Assembly: GCA_019689635.1 (NCBI GenBank)
Contig: JADGHB010000010.1
Location: forward strand, 1-64,000
Direction of reading: 5' to 3'
Length of the DNA stretch: 64,000 nt
From: Nevskia sp.
GTDB lineage: Bacteria; Pseudomonadota; Gammaproteobacteria; Nevskiales; Nevskiaceae
Below the pieces are notes generated by a model that saw only the letters and a program-made list of their open reading frames with translations, made no database searches and was not told where the DNA came from. The position numbers and the translations under genes were made by a program. Positions within the stretch are counted from its first letter, which is position 1. Each line of letters starts with the position of its first letter. This document shows, one piece after another, positions 13,721-25,960 of this stretch.

Positions 13721-14800
13721 ATGAAGATCTCCGTGCGTGCACGGCCCCAACCCGCGGCGATTCTCGACAGTTTGACCACGGCGGTGATCGCGCTGGACCC
13801 TGCCTTGCGTGTGAGCTATCTCAACTCCGCTTGCGAAATCTTGCTCGGCTTAAGCCGCCACCACGCCATCGGCCTGCCGCTGACCCAAGGCGTTCCCCAC
13901 CTGGCCGAGCACGAAGCCCGGCTGCGCCAGGCGGCGGACAGCGGCACCGGTTTCATCGAGCGCGAACTCAAACTGCGCCGCAACGGCGAGGAGCTGCTGA
14001 CCGTGGACTGCACGGTGACGCCCTTGGGCACCCCGTCCGGCCTGCTGCTGGAAATCCTCCCGCTGGACCAGTACCTGCGCATCTCGCGCGACGAGCTGCT
14101 GGCGCGGCAACACGAAGCCAGCCGCGAGCTGATCCGCGGCCTGGCCCACGAGGTCAAGAATCCGCTGGGCGGCATCCGCGGTGCCGCGCAGCTCCTGGAA
14201 CGCGAGTATCCCGATTCCGCGCATCGCGAATACACCCAGGTCATCATCCGCGAGGCCGACCGTCTGCAGAACCTGGTGGACCGCATGCTCGGCCCCAACC
14301 GCCTGCCGCAGCGGGCGCCGGTCAACGTCCACGAAGTGGTCGAGCACGTGCGCAACCTGCTGGAAGCCGAAGCCGCCGGCCGCGGCGTCGCCGTGCGCCG
14401 CGATTACGACCCCAGCATCCCGGACCTGCTTGCCGACCGCGAGCAGTTGATCCAGGCCACGCTCAACCTCGCGCGCAACGCGCTGCAGGCGCTCGCCGCC
14501 GGCAGCCACGGGGACGCCTGCATCCTGCTGCGCACGCGCATGCGCCGTCAGCTCACCCTGCGCGGCCGCCGCCACCGTCTGGCGGTGCAAATCGACGTGG
14601 AAGACAACGGCCCCGGCATTCCACCGGCCTTGATGGAGAAGATTTTCTACCCCATGGTGACCACGCGCGCCGAGGGCGGCGGCCTTGGCCTGCCGATCGC
14701 CCAGCACCTGATTCACGCCCACGGCGGCCAGATCGAGTGCAGCTCGCAACCCGGGCGCACCGTCTTTTCCGTCTTTCTGCCCCTCCATCCGCCGGAGTGA
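13721..14800 (+). CDS. glnL: Nitrogen regulation sensor kinase NtrB
   Basis: PAS, GLAHEVKNPLGGIRGAAQLLEREY, HATPase; followed by ntrC. Confidence 0.95.
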   Translation: MKISVRARPQPAAILDSLTTAVIALDPALRVSYLNSACEILLGLSRHHAIGLPLTQGVPHLAEHEARLRQAADSGTGFIERELKLRRNGEELLTVDCTVTPLGTPSGLLLEILPLDQYLRISRDELLARQHEASRELIRGLAHEVKNPLGGIRGAAQLLEREYPDSAHREYTQVIIREADRLQNLVDRMLGPNRLPQRAPVNVHEVVEHVRNLLEAEAAGRGVAVRRDYDPSIPDLLADREQLIQATLNLARNALQALAAGSHGDACILLRTRMRRQLTLRGRRHRLAVQIDVEDNGPGIPPALMEKIFYPMVTTRAEGGGLGLPIAQHLIHAHGGQIECSSQPGRTVFSVFLPLHPPE

Positions 14801-14810
14801 ACCGCCGCCG

Positions 14811-16259
<1,449 letters not shown>

Positions 16260-16343
16260 TTGGCGACCGCGCAGGCCGGGAGCGAAACGCCCCGCGCGCC
16301 CGACCCGTGGCGGCGGGAAACGGTTTCATTCCTGTGCCTGGCT

Positions 16344-17168
16344 TCAAGCCGCGGGCAGCATGGCTGGCAGGGGATATTTCGCCCGCAGCCAGCGCCACTG
16401 AAAACTCAGCCGCGCGGCGCGGGCCAGTTCGTGCAGGTACCAGGCGTTGACCGAACCGCCGACCAGGGCGCCGACGCCGGGCAGATTCTCGCCGGCCTTG
16501 CGCCAGCCCAGCTTGCGCGCGAGCTGCGCGCCGAGGCGGGAGAGGCTCACCGCCGCCGCGTCCTTGGCCAGTTCGCGCTCCGCCACGCGCTCGATGCCGC
16601 TGCGCCAGGCGGTTTCCGACGGCGCGTCTTCCGCATCGATCGCGGCCAGCGCCGCCTGTTTTTCCTCCATCGAATTGGCCGAGGCCAGCGCGAACACCGC
16701 CACGGCCAGCCGCCGGTGATCGGGTCCGAGGTCCTCGCCGTAACACAGGCCGGTGCGCAGGATGGTCCGGAACGAAAACGCCAGCAGCGTAGGCACGTCG
16801 GCGACCAGGCCCAAGGTTCCGGCGAAACCGAACAGCGCGCCGCTGCCGGCGCACAACAGCGCGGCGCGGCGTCCCACCTGGATCGCCAGCCGGTCGCACG
16901 CCTCAAGCGGCCCGGCGCGCAGCGCGGCGAGATCGTCCACGCCGGCGCGGCGCAGGATGGAGCGTCGATCGACCAGTCGCGCGCCGGCGGCGAGCGTCGT
17001 CTCCAGCGCGAGCTCCAGAGCCGCCGCCGGGACCAGCTTCTCCACGGTCGTCACCGCGGGCTGAGCGAGTCGGCCGAAGCTGCGCGTAGCGAAGCCCGGC
17101 GGGCGTTCGCGCCAGCGGCGGATTTCCTCGAGTCGGGCGCGCTCGTAGTCTTCGAGCCGTTGTTCCAT
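16344..17168 (-). CDS. EcsC family protein
   Basis: Sequence resembles EcsC domain proteins (FGFAGTLGLVADVPTLLAFSFRTILRTGLCYGED). Confidence 0.75.
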   Translation of the reverse strand: MEQRLEDYERARLEEIRRWRERPPGFATRSFGRLAQPAVTTVEKLVPAAALELALETTLAAGARLVDRRSILRRAGVDDLAALRAGPLEACDRLAIQVGRRAALLCAGSGALFGFAGTLGLVADVPTLLAFSFRTILRTGLCYGEDLGPDHRRLAVAVFALASANSMEEKQAALAAIDAEDAPSETAWRSGIERVAERELAKDAAAVSLSRLGAQLARKLGWRKAGENLPGVGALVGGSVNAWYLHELARAARLSFQWRWLRAKYPLPAMLPAA

Positions 17169-17209
17169 GGAGCGGGTGTTCGGACTGCTCAAGGACGCAT
17201 AATAGCCGC

Positions 17210-18031
17210 ATGTGCCTGATCGCCGTCGGCTGGAAAGCCCATCCGCAGCTCGCGCTGGCCATCGCCGCCAACCGCGACGAGTACCACGCGCGGCCAAGCG
17301 CGCCCGCAGCCCCGTGGACCGAGGCGCCGCACATCGTCGGCGGCCGCGATCTCAGGGAGGGCGGCGGCTGGCTGGCGCTCGATGCCGCGCGCGGCCGGCT
17401 CGCCGCCGTGACCAATTTCCGCACGGCGCATCCGCCGCAGGCCGCGCGCTCGCGCGGGCATCTGGTGCGCGACTTCCTGCTCGCGGATGCCGGCGCGGCG
17501 GATTACGCCGAGCGCCTGAGCGCTCAGGCGGACGCCTATCGGCCATTCAACCTGCTGCTGTGGGATGGCCGCGAGCTGGTGCGCCTCACCAACCGTCCGG
17601 TAGCCACCTGGACCCGCCTCGTGCCGGGCCTGCACGCCGTGGCCAACGGTCCTTTCGACCGCGACGAGGCCAAGTCGCGGCGCGTGACCGGCGCCTTGCG
17701 CGACTGGCTGCTGCACTACGACGCGCGACGCGAAGCGGAGATCGACCCGCTGCTGGCAGCGCTGGCCGACGAGCGCCCGGCCGCGGACGGCGAGTTGCCC
17801 GCCGACGGCATGGGCGCGGAACTGGAGCGCTTCCTGTCGCCGCCTTTCATCCGCGACGCGCGCTACGGCACGCGCGCCAGCTCCGTCGTGCTGGTCGAAA
17901 CCTCCGGCCGCGCGCTGTTCTTCGAGCGCCGCTTCGGTCCCGACGGGGTGGCCGCGGGAGACACGCGCCTGATCCTGCACCTGCCGTGCGCCGCGCCGGC
18001 CGCTTCCCTTGCGCCTGGAGTTCCCGCATGA
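17210..18031 (+). CDS. NRDE family protein (TANGO2-like)
   Basis: N-terminal MCLIAVGWKAHPQLALAIAANRDEYHARP. Confidence 0.9.
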   Translation: MCLIAVGWKAHPQLALAIAANRDEYHARPSAPAAPWTEAPHIVGGRDLREGGGWLALDAARGRLAAVTNFRTAHPPQAARSRGHLVRDFLLADAGAADYAERLSAQADAYRPFNLLLWDGRELVRLTNRPVATWTRLVPGLHAVANGPFDRDEAKSRRVTGALRDWLLHYDARREAEIDPLLAALADERPAADGELPADGMGAELERFLSPPFIRDARYGTRASSVVLVETSGRALFFERRFGPDGVAAGDTRLILHLPCAAPAASLAPGVPA

Positions 18032-18414
18032 ACGGCCCGCCGCCCGATCGCGATTATCTCTGCGCGCGGCTCGAACGCCTGGAAGTGGAGGTGGCGGTCG
18101 GCCTGCATCCCTGGGAGCGGCATCCGGAACGGCCGACGCGGCTGTGGGTCGATGTCGCGCTCTACGCCGACGATCCGTCGCCGGCGCAGGAACGCGAGAT
18201 CATCGACTACGACCGCGTGCGCGATTACGTGCGCCGCTGGGAGAACCGCCCGCACACACCGCTGCTGGAAACGCTGGCCGAGGCGCTGGTCGCGTTCTGC
18301 TTCGAGGACGCGCGCGTGGACGCGGTGCGCGTGCGGCTCACCAAGCCCGACATCTTCAACGAGGCCGAGGGCGCCGGCATCGAGCTGTTCCGGCGCCGTC
18401 GGAGAACGGGCTAG
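18028..18414 (+). CDS. folB: Dihydroneopterin aldolase
   Basis: FolB-like (VAVGLHPWERHPERP... VDAVRVRLTKPDIFNEAEGAGIELFR); overlaps the upstream stop by 4 nt. Confidence 0.88.
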   Translation: MNGPPPDRDYLCARLERLEVEVAVGLHPWERHPERPTRLWVDVALYADDPSPAQEREIIDYDRVRDYVRRWENRPHTPLLETLAEALVAFCFEDARVDAVRVRLTKPDIFNEAEGAGIELFRRRRRTG

Positions 18415-18665
18415 CCCGCATCCGTCATGAGGGGATCGAGCGCTGGCCGTCTTCGAGGAGGTCGCCGGCGCCGGGCTGGAACGAAACCGATGGTGGTTCC
18501 ATCGGTTGAGTGAAGCCCAAGCCGGCGGCCCCGCAGACAGGCCAGAGCCGATCAGCCCGAAAATCCGGGGAAACAGGTTGTTCCAGGGTGAACCCGCCAG
18601 GCAGTGCAGAGTTCATCAAGCTCGGCATCGGATTTTCGGGCGACCTCGTGACGGATGCGGGCTAG
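18411..18665. mobile_element. MITE-like element with about 22-bp inverted repeats, flanked by CTAG
   Basis: Left ctagcccgcatccgtcatgagg (18411-18432); right cctcgtgacggatgcgggctag (18644-18665), reverse complementary at 21/22. Internal inverted repeats; no significant ORF. Confidence 0.7.
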
Positions 18666-19414
18666 AGCAAGCCCTCCCCGCCGTCCACGGTCAGTACTGA
18701 GCCGGTGACGAAAGCGGCGGCGGGGCTGAGCAGATAGAGCACCGCGCCGGCCACGCTGTCCTCCCCGCCGAGCGCGCCCAGCGGCAAGCGCGACAGGGTT
18801 TGCCGCCGCTCCGCGGCGGACAGGCTGTCGTCGGACGGCCACAGGATGGCGCTCGGCGCCACCGCGTTCACGCGCACCTCCGGCGCCAGCTCCAGCGCCA
18901 GCACGCGGGTCATGGCCTCCAGCCCCGCCTTGGCGGCGCAGTAGGGGGCGCGCGCCTTGAGCGGCTTGCGCGCGTACAGATCGCTGAGGTTGACGATCGC
19001 GCCGCGCGTTTTGCGCAGCGCTTCCGCGCAGGCCTGGGCCAGGAACAGCGGCGCCTTGAGATTGGTTCCGACCAGCTCGTCGAAGGCGCTCTCGCTCAGC
19101 GTGTGCAGCGGCGTGGCGTAATAGCTCGAGGCGTTGTTGATCAGCGCGTCGAGCCGGCCCCAGCGCGCGAGCGCCTGCTCGGCCAGGCGCTGCAGCTGGT
19201 CCAGCGACAAGAGATTCGCCCGCAGCGCGCAGGCGGAATCCGCGCGCGCGCGGTTGAGTTCGGCAACCAGGGCGCGCGCGTCCGCCCCGGAGGCGCGGTA
19301 GTGCACGATCACGTTCATGCCCGCGGCATGCAGCGCGCGCGCCAGGCCCGCGCCGATGCGCCGCGCGCCGCCGGTGATCAGGGCCACGGCCGGCGGCCGT
19401 TCGCGCGTTTCCAT
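18662..19414 (-). CDS. Pteridine reductase-like SDR
   Basis: SDR with TGGARRIGAGLARALH, NNASSYYATP and YCAAKAG; FolM/PTR1-like. Confidence 0.85.
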   Translation of the reverse strand: METRERPPAVALITGGARRIGAGLARALHAAGMNVIVHYRASGADARALVAELNRARADSACALRANLLSLDQLQRLAEQALARWGRLDALINNASSYYATPLHTLSESAFDELVGTNLKAPLFLAQACAEALRKTRGAIVNLSDLYARKPLKARAPYCAAKAGLEAMTRVLALELAPEVRVNAVAPSAILWPSDDSLSAAERRQTLSRLPLGALGGEDSVAGAVLYLLSPAAAFVTGSVLTVDGGEGLL

Positions 19415-19460
19415 GCGTTCTCCTTTATGCTGCGCGTCTTTGCCCTATACGGATAGCGCC

Positions 19461-20249
19461 GTGAACGATAGTCTGCAAGCGCTGCTTCTGGGCGTGATCG
19501 AAGGCGTCACCGAGTTCCTGCCGATCTCCTCCACCGGTCACCTGCTGATCGCCGAACACTGGCTGGGCGCGCGCTCCGATTTCTTCAACGTAGTGATCCA
19601 GTCGGCGGCTTTCCTCGCCGTGCTGTGGATCTACCGGCAACGGCTCTGGACGCTGCTGCGCGGCTGGCGCGAGCCGGACTGCTTCGACTATCTGGCCAAA
19701 CTCGCCGCCGCCTTCTGCGTCACCGCCGCGGGCGGCCTGCTGGCCAAGCACCTCGGCTTCAAGCTGCCGGAACGGCTTGCGCCGGTGGCCTGGGCCCTGC
19801 TGCTGGGCGGCCTGTTCATCTTCGGCGCCGAGTGGCGCGCCGGGCACGCGCGGCAAGCGCGCAGCGAGATCTCCTGGGGCGTGGCGCTGTTCGTCGGTGC
19901 GGCGCAGATCCTCGCCGCGGTGTTTCCCGGCACCAGCCGCTCGCTGTGCACGATCTTCGCGGCCATGCTCGCCGGCGTGTCCTCGCGGCCGGCGGCGACC
20001 GAGTTCTCCTTCCTGCTCGGCATCCCCACCATGTTCGCGGCCAGCGGCCTGGAGCTGTACGAGGTGCTGCGCAGCCAGGGCACCGGCGGGGAGGACTGGA
20101 GCGCGACCGCGATCGCCTTCGCGGCCGCCGGCGTGAGCGCCTACCTCGCCGTGCGCTGGCTGCTCGGCTTCATCCGCACCCACCGCTTCATCGTGTTCGG
20201 CGCCTACCGCGTGGCGCTCGGCGCCGCGCTGCTGCTGTTCTTCTCCTGA
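19461..20249 (+). CDS. uppP: Undecaprenyl-diphosphate phosphatase (GTG start)
   Basis: LQALLLGVIEGVTEFLPISSTGHLLI...; FPGTSRSLCTIFAAMLAG. Confidence 0.93.
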   Translation: MNDSLQALLLGVIEGVTEFLPISSTGHLLIAEHWLGARSDFFNVVIQSAAFLAVLWIYRQRLWTLLRGWREPDCFDYLAKLAAAFCVTAAGGLLAKHLGFKLPERLAPVAWALLLGGLFIFGAEWRAGHARQARSEISWGVALFVGAAQILAAVFPGTSRSLCTIFAAMLAGVSSRPAATEFSFLLGIPTMFAASGLELYEVLRSQGTGGEDWSATAIAFAAAGVSAYLAVRWLLGFIRTHRFIVFGAYRVALGAALLLFFS

Positions 20250-20250
20250 A

Positions 20251-20862
20251 TCACGCCGCGGCGGTGACCAGGCCGGCGGTCATCAACAGGCCGCCGGCGG
20301 CGCGCTGCAGGCCGCGCCGCCATCCCGGGCGCAGCCTGCGCGCGCCGAATCGCGCGGCGATCTCGCCGTAGACGAGCAGCGCGCCGAACTGCACCGCCAG
20401 CGTGGTGGCACAGAGCACGGCGAGCTGGGGCATCAAGGCGCGAGCCGCGTCGAGGAACCGCGGCACCAAGGCCGTGTAGAGCACGAAGGTCTTGGGATTG
20501 GCCATTTGCACGCCGATGCCGGTGACGAACCGACGCCAGGCGGTGCGCCCTGGAGCCCGGTTCGGCTCCGGGCGGCCCGGTGCGCCGCGGTAAATCGACA
20601 AGCCCAGCGCCACCAGATATGCCGCGCCGAGCAGGCGTAATAGCAACGAGGCGCCGGCCGTGGCCAGCAGCCAATGCCCAAGGCCGCCGGCGAGCAGGGC
20701 GACATAGAGCGCGTTGCCGCCGACGATGCCGAGATTGGCGGCGAACGCGGCCCCGCGGCCGTCGCGCAGCCCGGCCGCCAGGACGTAGAGCATCGCCGGC
20801 CCCGGCGCGAAGCACAGCGCGGCGTCGAACGCGAAAAACCAGCCCCAGGTTTGCGGGTGCAC
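20251..20862 (-). CDS. LysE family translocator
   Basis: APGPAMLYVLAAGLRDGRGAAFAANLGIVGGN, NPKTFVLYTALVPRF. Confidence 0.85.
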   Translation of the reverse strand: MHPQTWGWFFAFDAALCFAPGPAMLYVLAAGLRDGRGAAFAANLGIVGGNALYVALLAGGLGHWLLATAGASLLLRLLGAAYLVALGLSIYRGAPGRPEPNRAPGRTAWRRFVTGIGVQMANPKTFVLYTALVPRFLDAARALMPQLAVLCATTLAVQFGALLVYGEIAARFGARRLRPGWRRGLQRAAGGLLMTAGLVTAAA

Positions 20863-20867
20863 GGGTT

Positions 20868-21029
20868 TCAGCCCAGCCCGTCGTCGTACAAGCGCCGGCC
20901 GTGGTACAGCCCCGCGTCGGCGCCGAGCGCCGACAGGAGCACCGCCGCCCACCATCCGGCCAACGCGCCCAGCCGCCAACCGAGCGCGCCCAACAGTGGC
21001 GCGCCGAGTCCGCCGAAGATCGTCCTCAT
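20868..21029 (-). CDS. Small hydrophobic protein (53 aa)
   Basis: [56 protein letters not shown] overlaps the cca stop by 4 nt. Confidence 0.5.
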   Translation of the reverse strand: MRTIFGGLGAPLLGALGWRLGALAGWWAAVLLSALGADAGLYHGRRLYDDGLG

Positions 21030-22285
21030 CGCCCGTCCGGCACCGCGCGGCTCGCCCGCCACTGCGCCAGGCGCCGTTCGCGCGCGGCGCGCAAGGCCGC
21101 GCCGAACGCCGCGCCTTGCAGGCCCGGCTTGGCCACATCGCGCGCCTGCACTTCGCGCGCCGCGGCCGCCGCCGCGCGCAGCTCGGCGACCGGCGGATAA
21201 TCGCAATCCTCCAGGCCCAAGCGCCCGCGCGCGTCGCACAGGCAGGCTTCGAGCGCCTGTTCGAAAAACTCCGATGCGCGGAAGGCGCGCAAGCGTTCCA
21301 GCAGTTCCAGCAAGGTGCCGGGCCGCAGCTCGGCGGCGCGATGCACGAGGAGATGCTCGCGGGTGACGGCGACGGCCAGTTCGCGCATCGCCGTGGGCAC
21401 GCGCAGGCGCTCGCAGAACGCCTCCACCCGCGGCACGCCGCGCGCGTCGTGGCCGCGGTGGCTCGGCCATTCCGCGCGCGGGGTGTCGGCCTTGCCGAGA
21501 TCGTGGAGCAGCGCGGCGACGCGCACCGGCAGCGAAAAGCCCATGCGCGCCGCGGCATCCACGCTCATCAGCGTGTGGACCAGCGTATCCACCTCGGGAT
21601 GATAGTCGGCGCGCTGTGGCACGCCGTCGAGCGCCGCCAGCTCCGGCATCACGCGCGCCAGGGCGCCCACTTCGTGCAGGGTGCGGAAATAGACGCTGGG
21701 ACGATAGCCCGCCGGGGCGCGTTCGCCGGCGAGCGCGCGCTCGGTTTCCTTCCACACGCGCTCCGCCACCAGGTGATCCACCTCGCCGGCCTGGACCATT
21801 TGGCGCATCACGGCGAGCGTCTCCGGCGCCACGCGGAACCCGAGCGGCGCGAAGCGGGCGGCGAAGCGCGCCACGCGCAGCACGCGCAAGGGATCCTCGG
21901 CGAAGGCCGGAGAGACGTGGCGCAGCACGCGCGCCGCCAGATCGCGCTGTCCTCCGTAGGGATCGATGAGCCGGCCCGCCTCGTCGCGCGCCATGGCGTT
22001 GACGGTCAGATCGCGCCGCGCGAGATCCTGCTCCAGGCTCACGTCCGCCCCGGTGTGGAAAACGAAACCGTGATAACCGCGGCCGGACTTGCGCTCGGTG
22101 CGCGCCAGCGCGTGCTCTTCGCGCGTCTGCGGATGCAGGAACACGGGGAAGTCCTGGCCCACCGGCGTATAACCGGCGGCGATCATCTCCTCCGGCGTGG
22201 CACCGACCACCACCCAGTCGCGCTCGGTCACCGGCAGCCCCAGCAGCGCGTCGCGGACCGCGCCGCCGACCAGGTAGCGCTTCAT
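21026..22285 (-). CDS. cca: Multifunctional CCA tRNA nucleotidyltransferase
   Basis: [34 protein letters not shown]. Confidence 0.96.
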   Translation of the reverse strand: MKRYLVGGAVRDALLGLPVTERDWVVVGATPEEMIAAGYTPVGQDFPVFLHPQTREEHALARTERKSGRGYHGFVFHTGADVSLEQDLARRDLTVNAMARDEAGRLIDPYGGQRDLAARVLRHVSPAFAEDPLRVLRVARFAARFAPLGFRVAPETLAVMRQMVQAGEVDHLVAERVWKETERALAGERAPAGYRPSVYFRTLHEVGALARVMPELAALDGVPQRADYHPEVDTLVHTLMSVDAAARMGFSLPVRVAALLHDLGKADTPRAEWPSHRGHDARGVPRVEAFCERLRVPTAMRELAVAVTREHLLVHRAAELRPGTLLELLERLRAFRASEFFEQALEACLCDARGRLGLEDCDYPPVAELRAAAAAAREVQARDVAKPGLQGAAFGAALRAARERRLAQWRASRAVPDGR

Positions 22286-24294
22286 CGGTCACCCGTCGGC
22301 GCAGCGTCGGGTGCGGCGGACGCGGGCACGGTCGGCACCTCGATCTGGGCGAGCAGGAACGCGGGCTTCTGCGGCTGGCGGCTGGCCAGCCAGGCGAAGA
22401 CCGTCATGTGCCAGAGCACGCGCTGCACGTAGTCGCGCGTCTCGTTGTAAGGGATGTTCTCGATCCACACGTCGACGTCGCGCGGGACGTCCGGCAGCCA
22501 GCGTGCGGCGGGATTGGGCCCGGCGTTGTAGGCGGCGATCGCCAGGGGCAACTGGCCGCCGAACAAATCCAGCAGCTCGCGCAAGTGCGCCGCACCCAGG
22601 GCGAGGTTCACGGCGGGATCGAACAGCTCGGCGGGGCCGGGTAGCGCGCGCGCGTCGCGCCGGGCCGTGCGCCGCGCGGTCCCGGGCATGAGCTGCATCA
22701 AGCCCAAGGCGCCGGCGCGCGAGACCGCCTCGGGATCGTAAAGACTCTCCTGGCGCAGGATGGCGTAGAGCAGTTCGGCCGGCACGGCGTTTTGCTGGGC
22801 GGCGGCCGCGATCGGCGCGTCGTAGGGTCGCGGATAGAGCAGCGCGTAGTCGTCGAACACCCGTTGGCGGCTGGCGCTGGCGATGACCTGGGAATACCAG
22901 CCCCAGTCGCGCGCCAGGCCCACGGCCTGTCGCTGCTGTGCCGGCGGCAGGCCGTCGAACGCGTACCACCACTCGGCCGCGGCCTGCGCTTTGAGATCGC
23001 ACAGATACAACTCGTGCGCGCGCTGGAACGCCGGCAGGCGCGCGAGCTGCGCGGCGGCCTGCGCATCCAGCGCGAGCGGCTGCGGATGCGGCGCATAGGC
23101 CTGGTTCAGGCGCAGCGCGGCGAGCAGCGCGTAGTAGTTGTCGTCGCTCGCGAGCTGCGCGTATTGCGCCTGTGCGGCCTCGGCTTGCCCGAGCCGCTCG
23201 GCGACGCGCGCGCTCCAATAGCGCCAGCGCGGCGCGCCGCGTTCCGCTTCCGGCAGCCGCGCGATCGCCTGCGCGGCGCGCGCCCAGTCGCCGGCCCACA
23301 GCGCCGCGCGCGCTTCCCATTGCGCGGCGATCGAGTCGAAGTCCGCGTCCGAGACGCGCGCGAAGTAGTCCAGCGCCTGCGGCCGCCGGTCCCAGGCCAG
23401 ACCCAGCGCCAGGGCGCGCGCCAGCCGGCTGGCGAGCGCCGCATCGGGCCGGCGCGCGTCGAGCAGCGGCTGATAACGCTCCAACGCCGCCTGCGGTTCC
23501 TGGCGCGCGAGTCGCGTCCAGCCGTCGAGCAGGGCCTGCGGCTCCACCGCGCGTTCGGGATGATCGATCAGCGCGTCGATCTGCGCCTGGGGCCGCTCGA
23601 TCAACGCCGCCCATTGCACCACCGGACCGGCAAGCTCCGGCGGCAATTCGCGCGCGAGGCGGCGCGCCAGGGCGCTGGCTCCGGCGGCCAGCGCCGCCCG
23701 CGCGCGCTCCTCGATCAGCGCCGGGGTGAGCAGTTGCTGTTGGCGCAGCCAGTCGAAAACCGCGTCGCATTCGGTCGGCAGCTCGCGGCCGGTGAGCCAC
23801 AGCGCGGTCGCTTGCGGCGCGAGTTGCTGGGTGCGGCCGAGCGCGATGCGCGCCTGAAGCGCAGCGCAGCGCAGGGCGCTGGTCGCGCTGGTTTCCCGAT
23901 ATTGGGAGAGAAAGCGCGCCCACTGCCGCCGCTCGGCGAGGCTTTCGAGCCAGTCGCTGCGCAGGGCAGTGCCGACCGGCTCGTCCGCGTGGCGCTGTTC
24001 GAAGGCTTCCACGTCGCGATCCACGGCCTCGTCGGCGCCGCGCTGGAGCCGGGCGCGAAGCCGCGCCGCGCGCAGATAGGGGTACAGCACATAGGCCTTC
24101 AGGGCGGCGCTGTCGGGCGTGGTCGGCGGGGAACCCGCTTGCGCTTGCGCCAAGGCCGCCAGGAACTGCGCGCGCACCGCCGCGTCAGGATCGGAATCCG
24201 CCGCAGCGGCCGCGCCCACGCCCACCAGCAGCGCGGCGATCGGCGCGAGCAGCGGCAAGGAACGGCGGAGGGCGAGCATGAGTTCGGGTAGCAT
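22282..24294 (-). CDS. slt: Soluble lytic murein transglycosylase
   Basis: Catalytic [29 protein letters not shown] plus a helical superfamily N-terminus. Confidence 0.93.
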   Translation of the reverse strand: MLPELMLALRRSLPLLAPIAALLVGVGAAAAADSDPDAAVRAQFLAALAQAQAGSPPTTPDSAALKAYVLYPYLRAARLRARLQRGADEAVDRDVEAFEQRHADEPVGTALRSDWLESLAERRQWARFLSQYRETSATSALRCAALQARIALGRTQQLAPQATALWLTGRELPTECDAVFDWLRQQQLLTPALIEERARAALAAGASALARRLARELPPELAGPVVQWAALIERPQAQIDALIDHPERAVEPQALLDGWTRLARQEPQAALERYQPLLDARRPDAALASRLARALALGLAWDRRPQALDYFARVSDADFDSIAAQWEARAALWAGDWARAAQAIARLPEAERGAPRWRYWSARVAERLGQAEAAQAQYAQLASDDNYYALLAALRLNQAYAPHPQPLALDAQAAAQLARLPAFQRAHELYLCDLKAQAAAEWWYAFDGLPPAQQRQAVGLARDWGWYSQVIASASRQRVFDDYALLYPRPYDAPIAAAAQQNAVPAELLYAILRQESLYDPEAVSRAGALGLMQLMPGTARRTARRDARALPGPAELFDPAVNLALGAAHLRELLDLFGGQLPLAIAAYNAGPNPAARWLPDVPRDVDVWIENIPYNETRDYVQRVLWHMTVFAWLASRQPQKPAFLLAQIEVPTVPASAAPDAAPTGDR

Positions 24295-24326
24295 GCGCGG
24301 ACTTCGCCCATTCTAGACCCTCGCCC

Positions 24327-25127
24327 GTGGACGTCCTGCTGCTCAGCGTGCCGGTGTTCCTCGCCGTCGGCGCGGCCACCGGCGTGCTCGCGGGATTGTT
24401 CGGTGTGGGCGGCGGACTCGTCGTGGTGCCGGTGCTGGCCACCGTGTTGCCGCATCTGGGCGCTGCCGATTCGGTCCTGATGCAGGTCGCCGTGGGCACT
24501 TCGCTGGCGACCATCGCGGTCACCTCGCTGTCCTCGATGAGCGCGCACCATCGCCGCGGCGGCGTGGTGTGGCCGTTGTTCTGGCGCTTGGGTACCGGCA
24601 TCGTCGGCGGCGCGCTGCTCGGCGCCCGCATCGCGCATTTTCTGCCGAGCGCCGCGCTGCAGACCGCCGTCGGCCTGGGCATGCTGGCGATCGCGGCGCA
24701 GATGGCGCTGAAGCTCGAACCCCAAGGCGGACACGCCGTGCCCGCCACGCCCGTCGTGGCGGCGTGCGGCGCCGCCATCGGCGGGATCTCCACGCTGATC
24801 GGCATCGGCGGCGGATCGATGACCGTGCCGCTGTTGAGCGCCTGGGGCGTGGAGATGCGCAAGAGCGTGGGCACCTCCGCGGCCTGCGGCGTGCCGATCG
24901 CCTGGGCCGGCGCGCTCGGTTTTGCGCTCAACGGCGCGGGCGTCGGCGGCCGGCCGCCGTGGAGTCTGGGCTACGTGGACCTGCCGGCCTTCGCCGCCAT
25001 CGCCTGCACCAGTCTGCTGACGGCGCCGCTGGGTGCGCGGCTCGCCCATCGGCTGCCGCCGGCGCTGCTGCGCCGCGGCTTCGCCGCTTTCCTGCTGCTG
25101 GTCGGAGCGAAGATGCTGCTCGCTTGA
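24327..25127 (+). CDS. TauE/SafE family sulfite exporter-like permease
   Basis: Hydrophobic protein with GLFGVGGGLVVVPVL and GIGGGSMTVPLL repeats. Confidence 0.9.
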   Translation: MDVLLLSVPVFLAVGAATGVLAGLFGVGGGLVVVPVLATVLPHLGAADSVLMQVAVGTSLATIAVTSLSSMSAHHRRGGVVWPLFWRLGTGIVGGALLGARIAHFLPSAALQTAVGLGMLAIAAQMALKLEPQGGHAVPATPVVAACGAAIGGISTLIGIGGGSMTVPLLSAWGVEMRKSVGTSAACGVPIAWAGALGFALNGAGVGGRPPWSLGYVDLPAFAAIACTSLLTAPLGARLAHRLPPALLRRGFAAFLLLVGAKMLLA

Positions 25128-25134
25128 GCGGCGT

Positions 25135-25848
25135 TCAGGCGGCGTGCGCGCGCATTCGCCGCAGCTCGGCGAATCCGAAGTGGACGAAGCTCAAGCCGGC
25201 ATAGACCGGCACGACGAGATTGAGGATCGGCACCAGCTGGAGCGCCGCAGCGACCAGGCCCAGGCCGAACAGTCGGCCGCGCTGGGCCGCGCAGAACCGT
25301 CGGTACTCCTGCCGGCTGGCGTGCTCGGACAGCGCGTCGTAGCGGAACAGGCGCTGGTTGAGCCAGGCGTTGAGGACCAGCGGCAGCACCAGCGCCGGCA
25401 GGCCGAACAGCCATAGCGGCAGGCAAACCAGCCAGGCGAGCAGATACAGCAGCGTGGCCGCCACGGCGTTGGCGAGGCTGCCGATCAGCGTCCCGCCTCG
25501 GCGGCGCTCCAGATCCGGGTAATCGCGCGCGGCGACGAACGCGACCATGACCGGCAGGGCGATCGCGGAGGTGATCAGCAGCGCGCTCGCCTGCACCAGG
25601 GGCGGCAGGATCAGGAACAGCGCCACGGCCACGGAAAACTCCGCCAGCCCGTGCAGCAGCCCTGGCCCGAGCCAGCGCTCCAGCGCCGGCACCGTGGCCA
25701 GATGCTGGAGGCCGCGCACCAGGTCGCCCCAGAAGAAATAAGCCAGCAAGCCCCACAGCAGGGCCGCGCCGAGCAGCGGCCACAGCACCAGGCCCAGCAT
25801 GCGCGGCGTGAAGAAATCGCGCAGCGCGGCGGCGAGCGCGGCGTTCAT
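25135..25848 (-). CDS. EI24 domain-containing (CysZ-like) membrane protein
   Basis: Hydrophobic, EI24/CysZ-like sequence. Confidence 0.75.
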   Translation of the reverse strand: MNAALAAALRDFFTPRMLGLVLWPLLGAALLWGLLAYFFWGDLVRGLQHLATVPALERWLGPGLLHGLAEFSVAVALFLILPPLVQASALLITSAIALPVMVAFVAARDYPDLERRRGGTLIGSLANAVAATLLYLLAWLVCLPLWLFGLPALVLPLVLNAWLNQRLFRYDALSEHASRQEYRRFCAAQRGRLFGLGLVAAALQLVPILNLVVPVYAGLSFVHFGFAELRRMRAHAA

Positions 25849-25960
25849 AGCGGCGCGAGCAGCGTGCAGGGGCCCCGCGCATCGCGCGGGGCTGCTAGCG
25901 TCGCGAGTCGACGCAGGCATGAGACAGTGCGCACTCGACAAAGCGTTGACGCCGGGGGTC

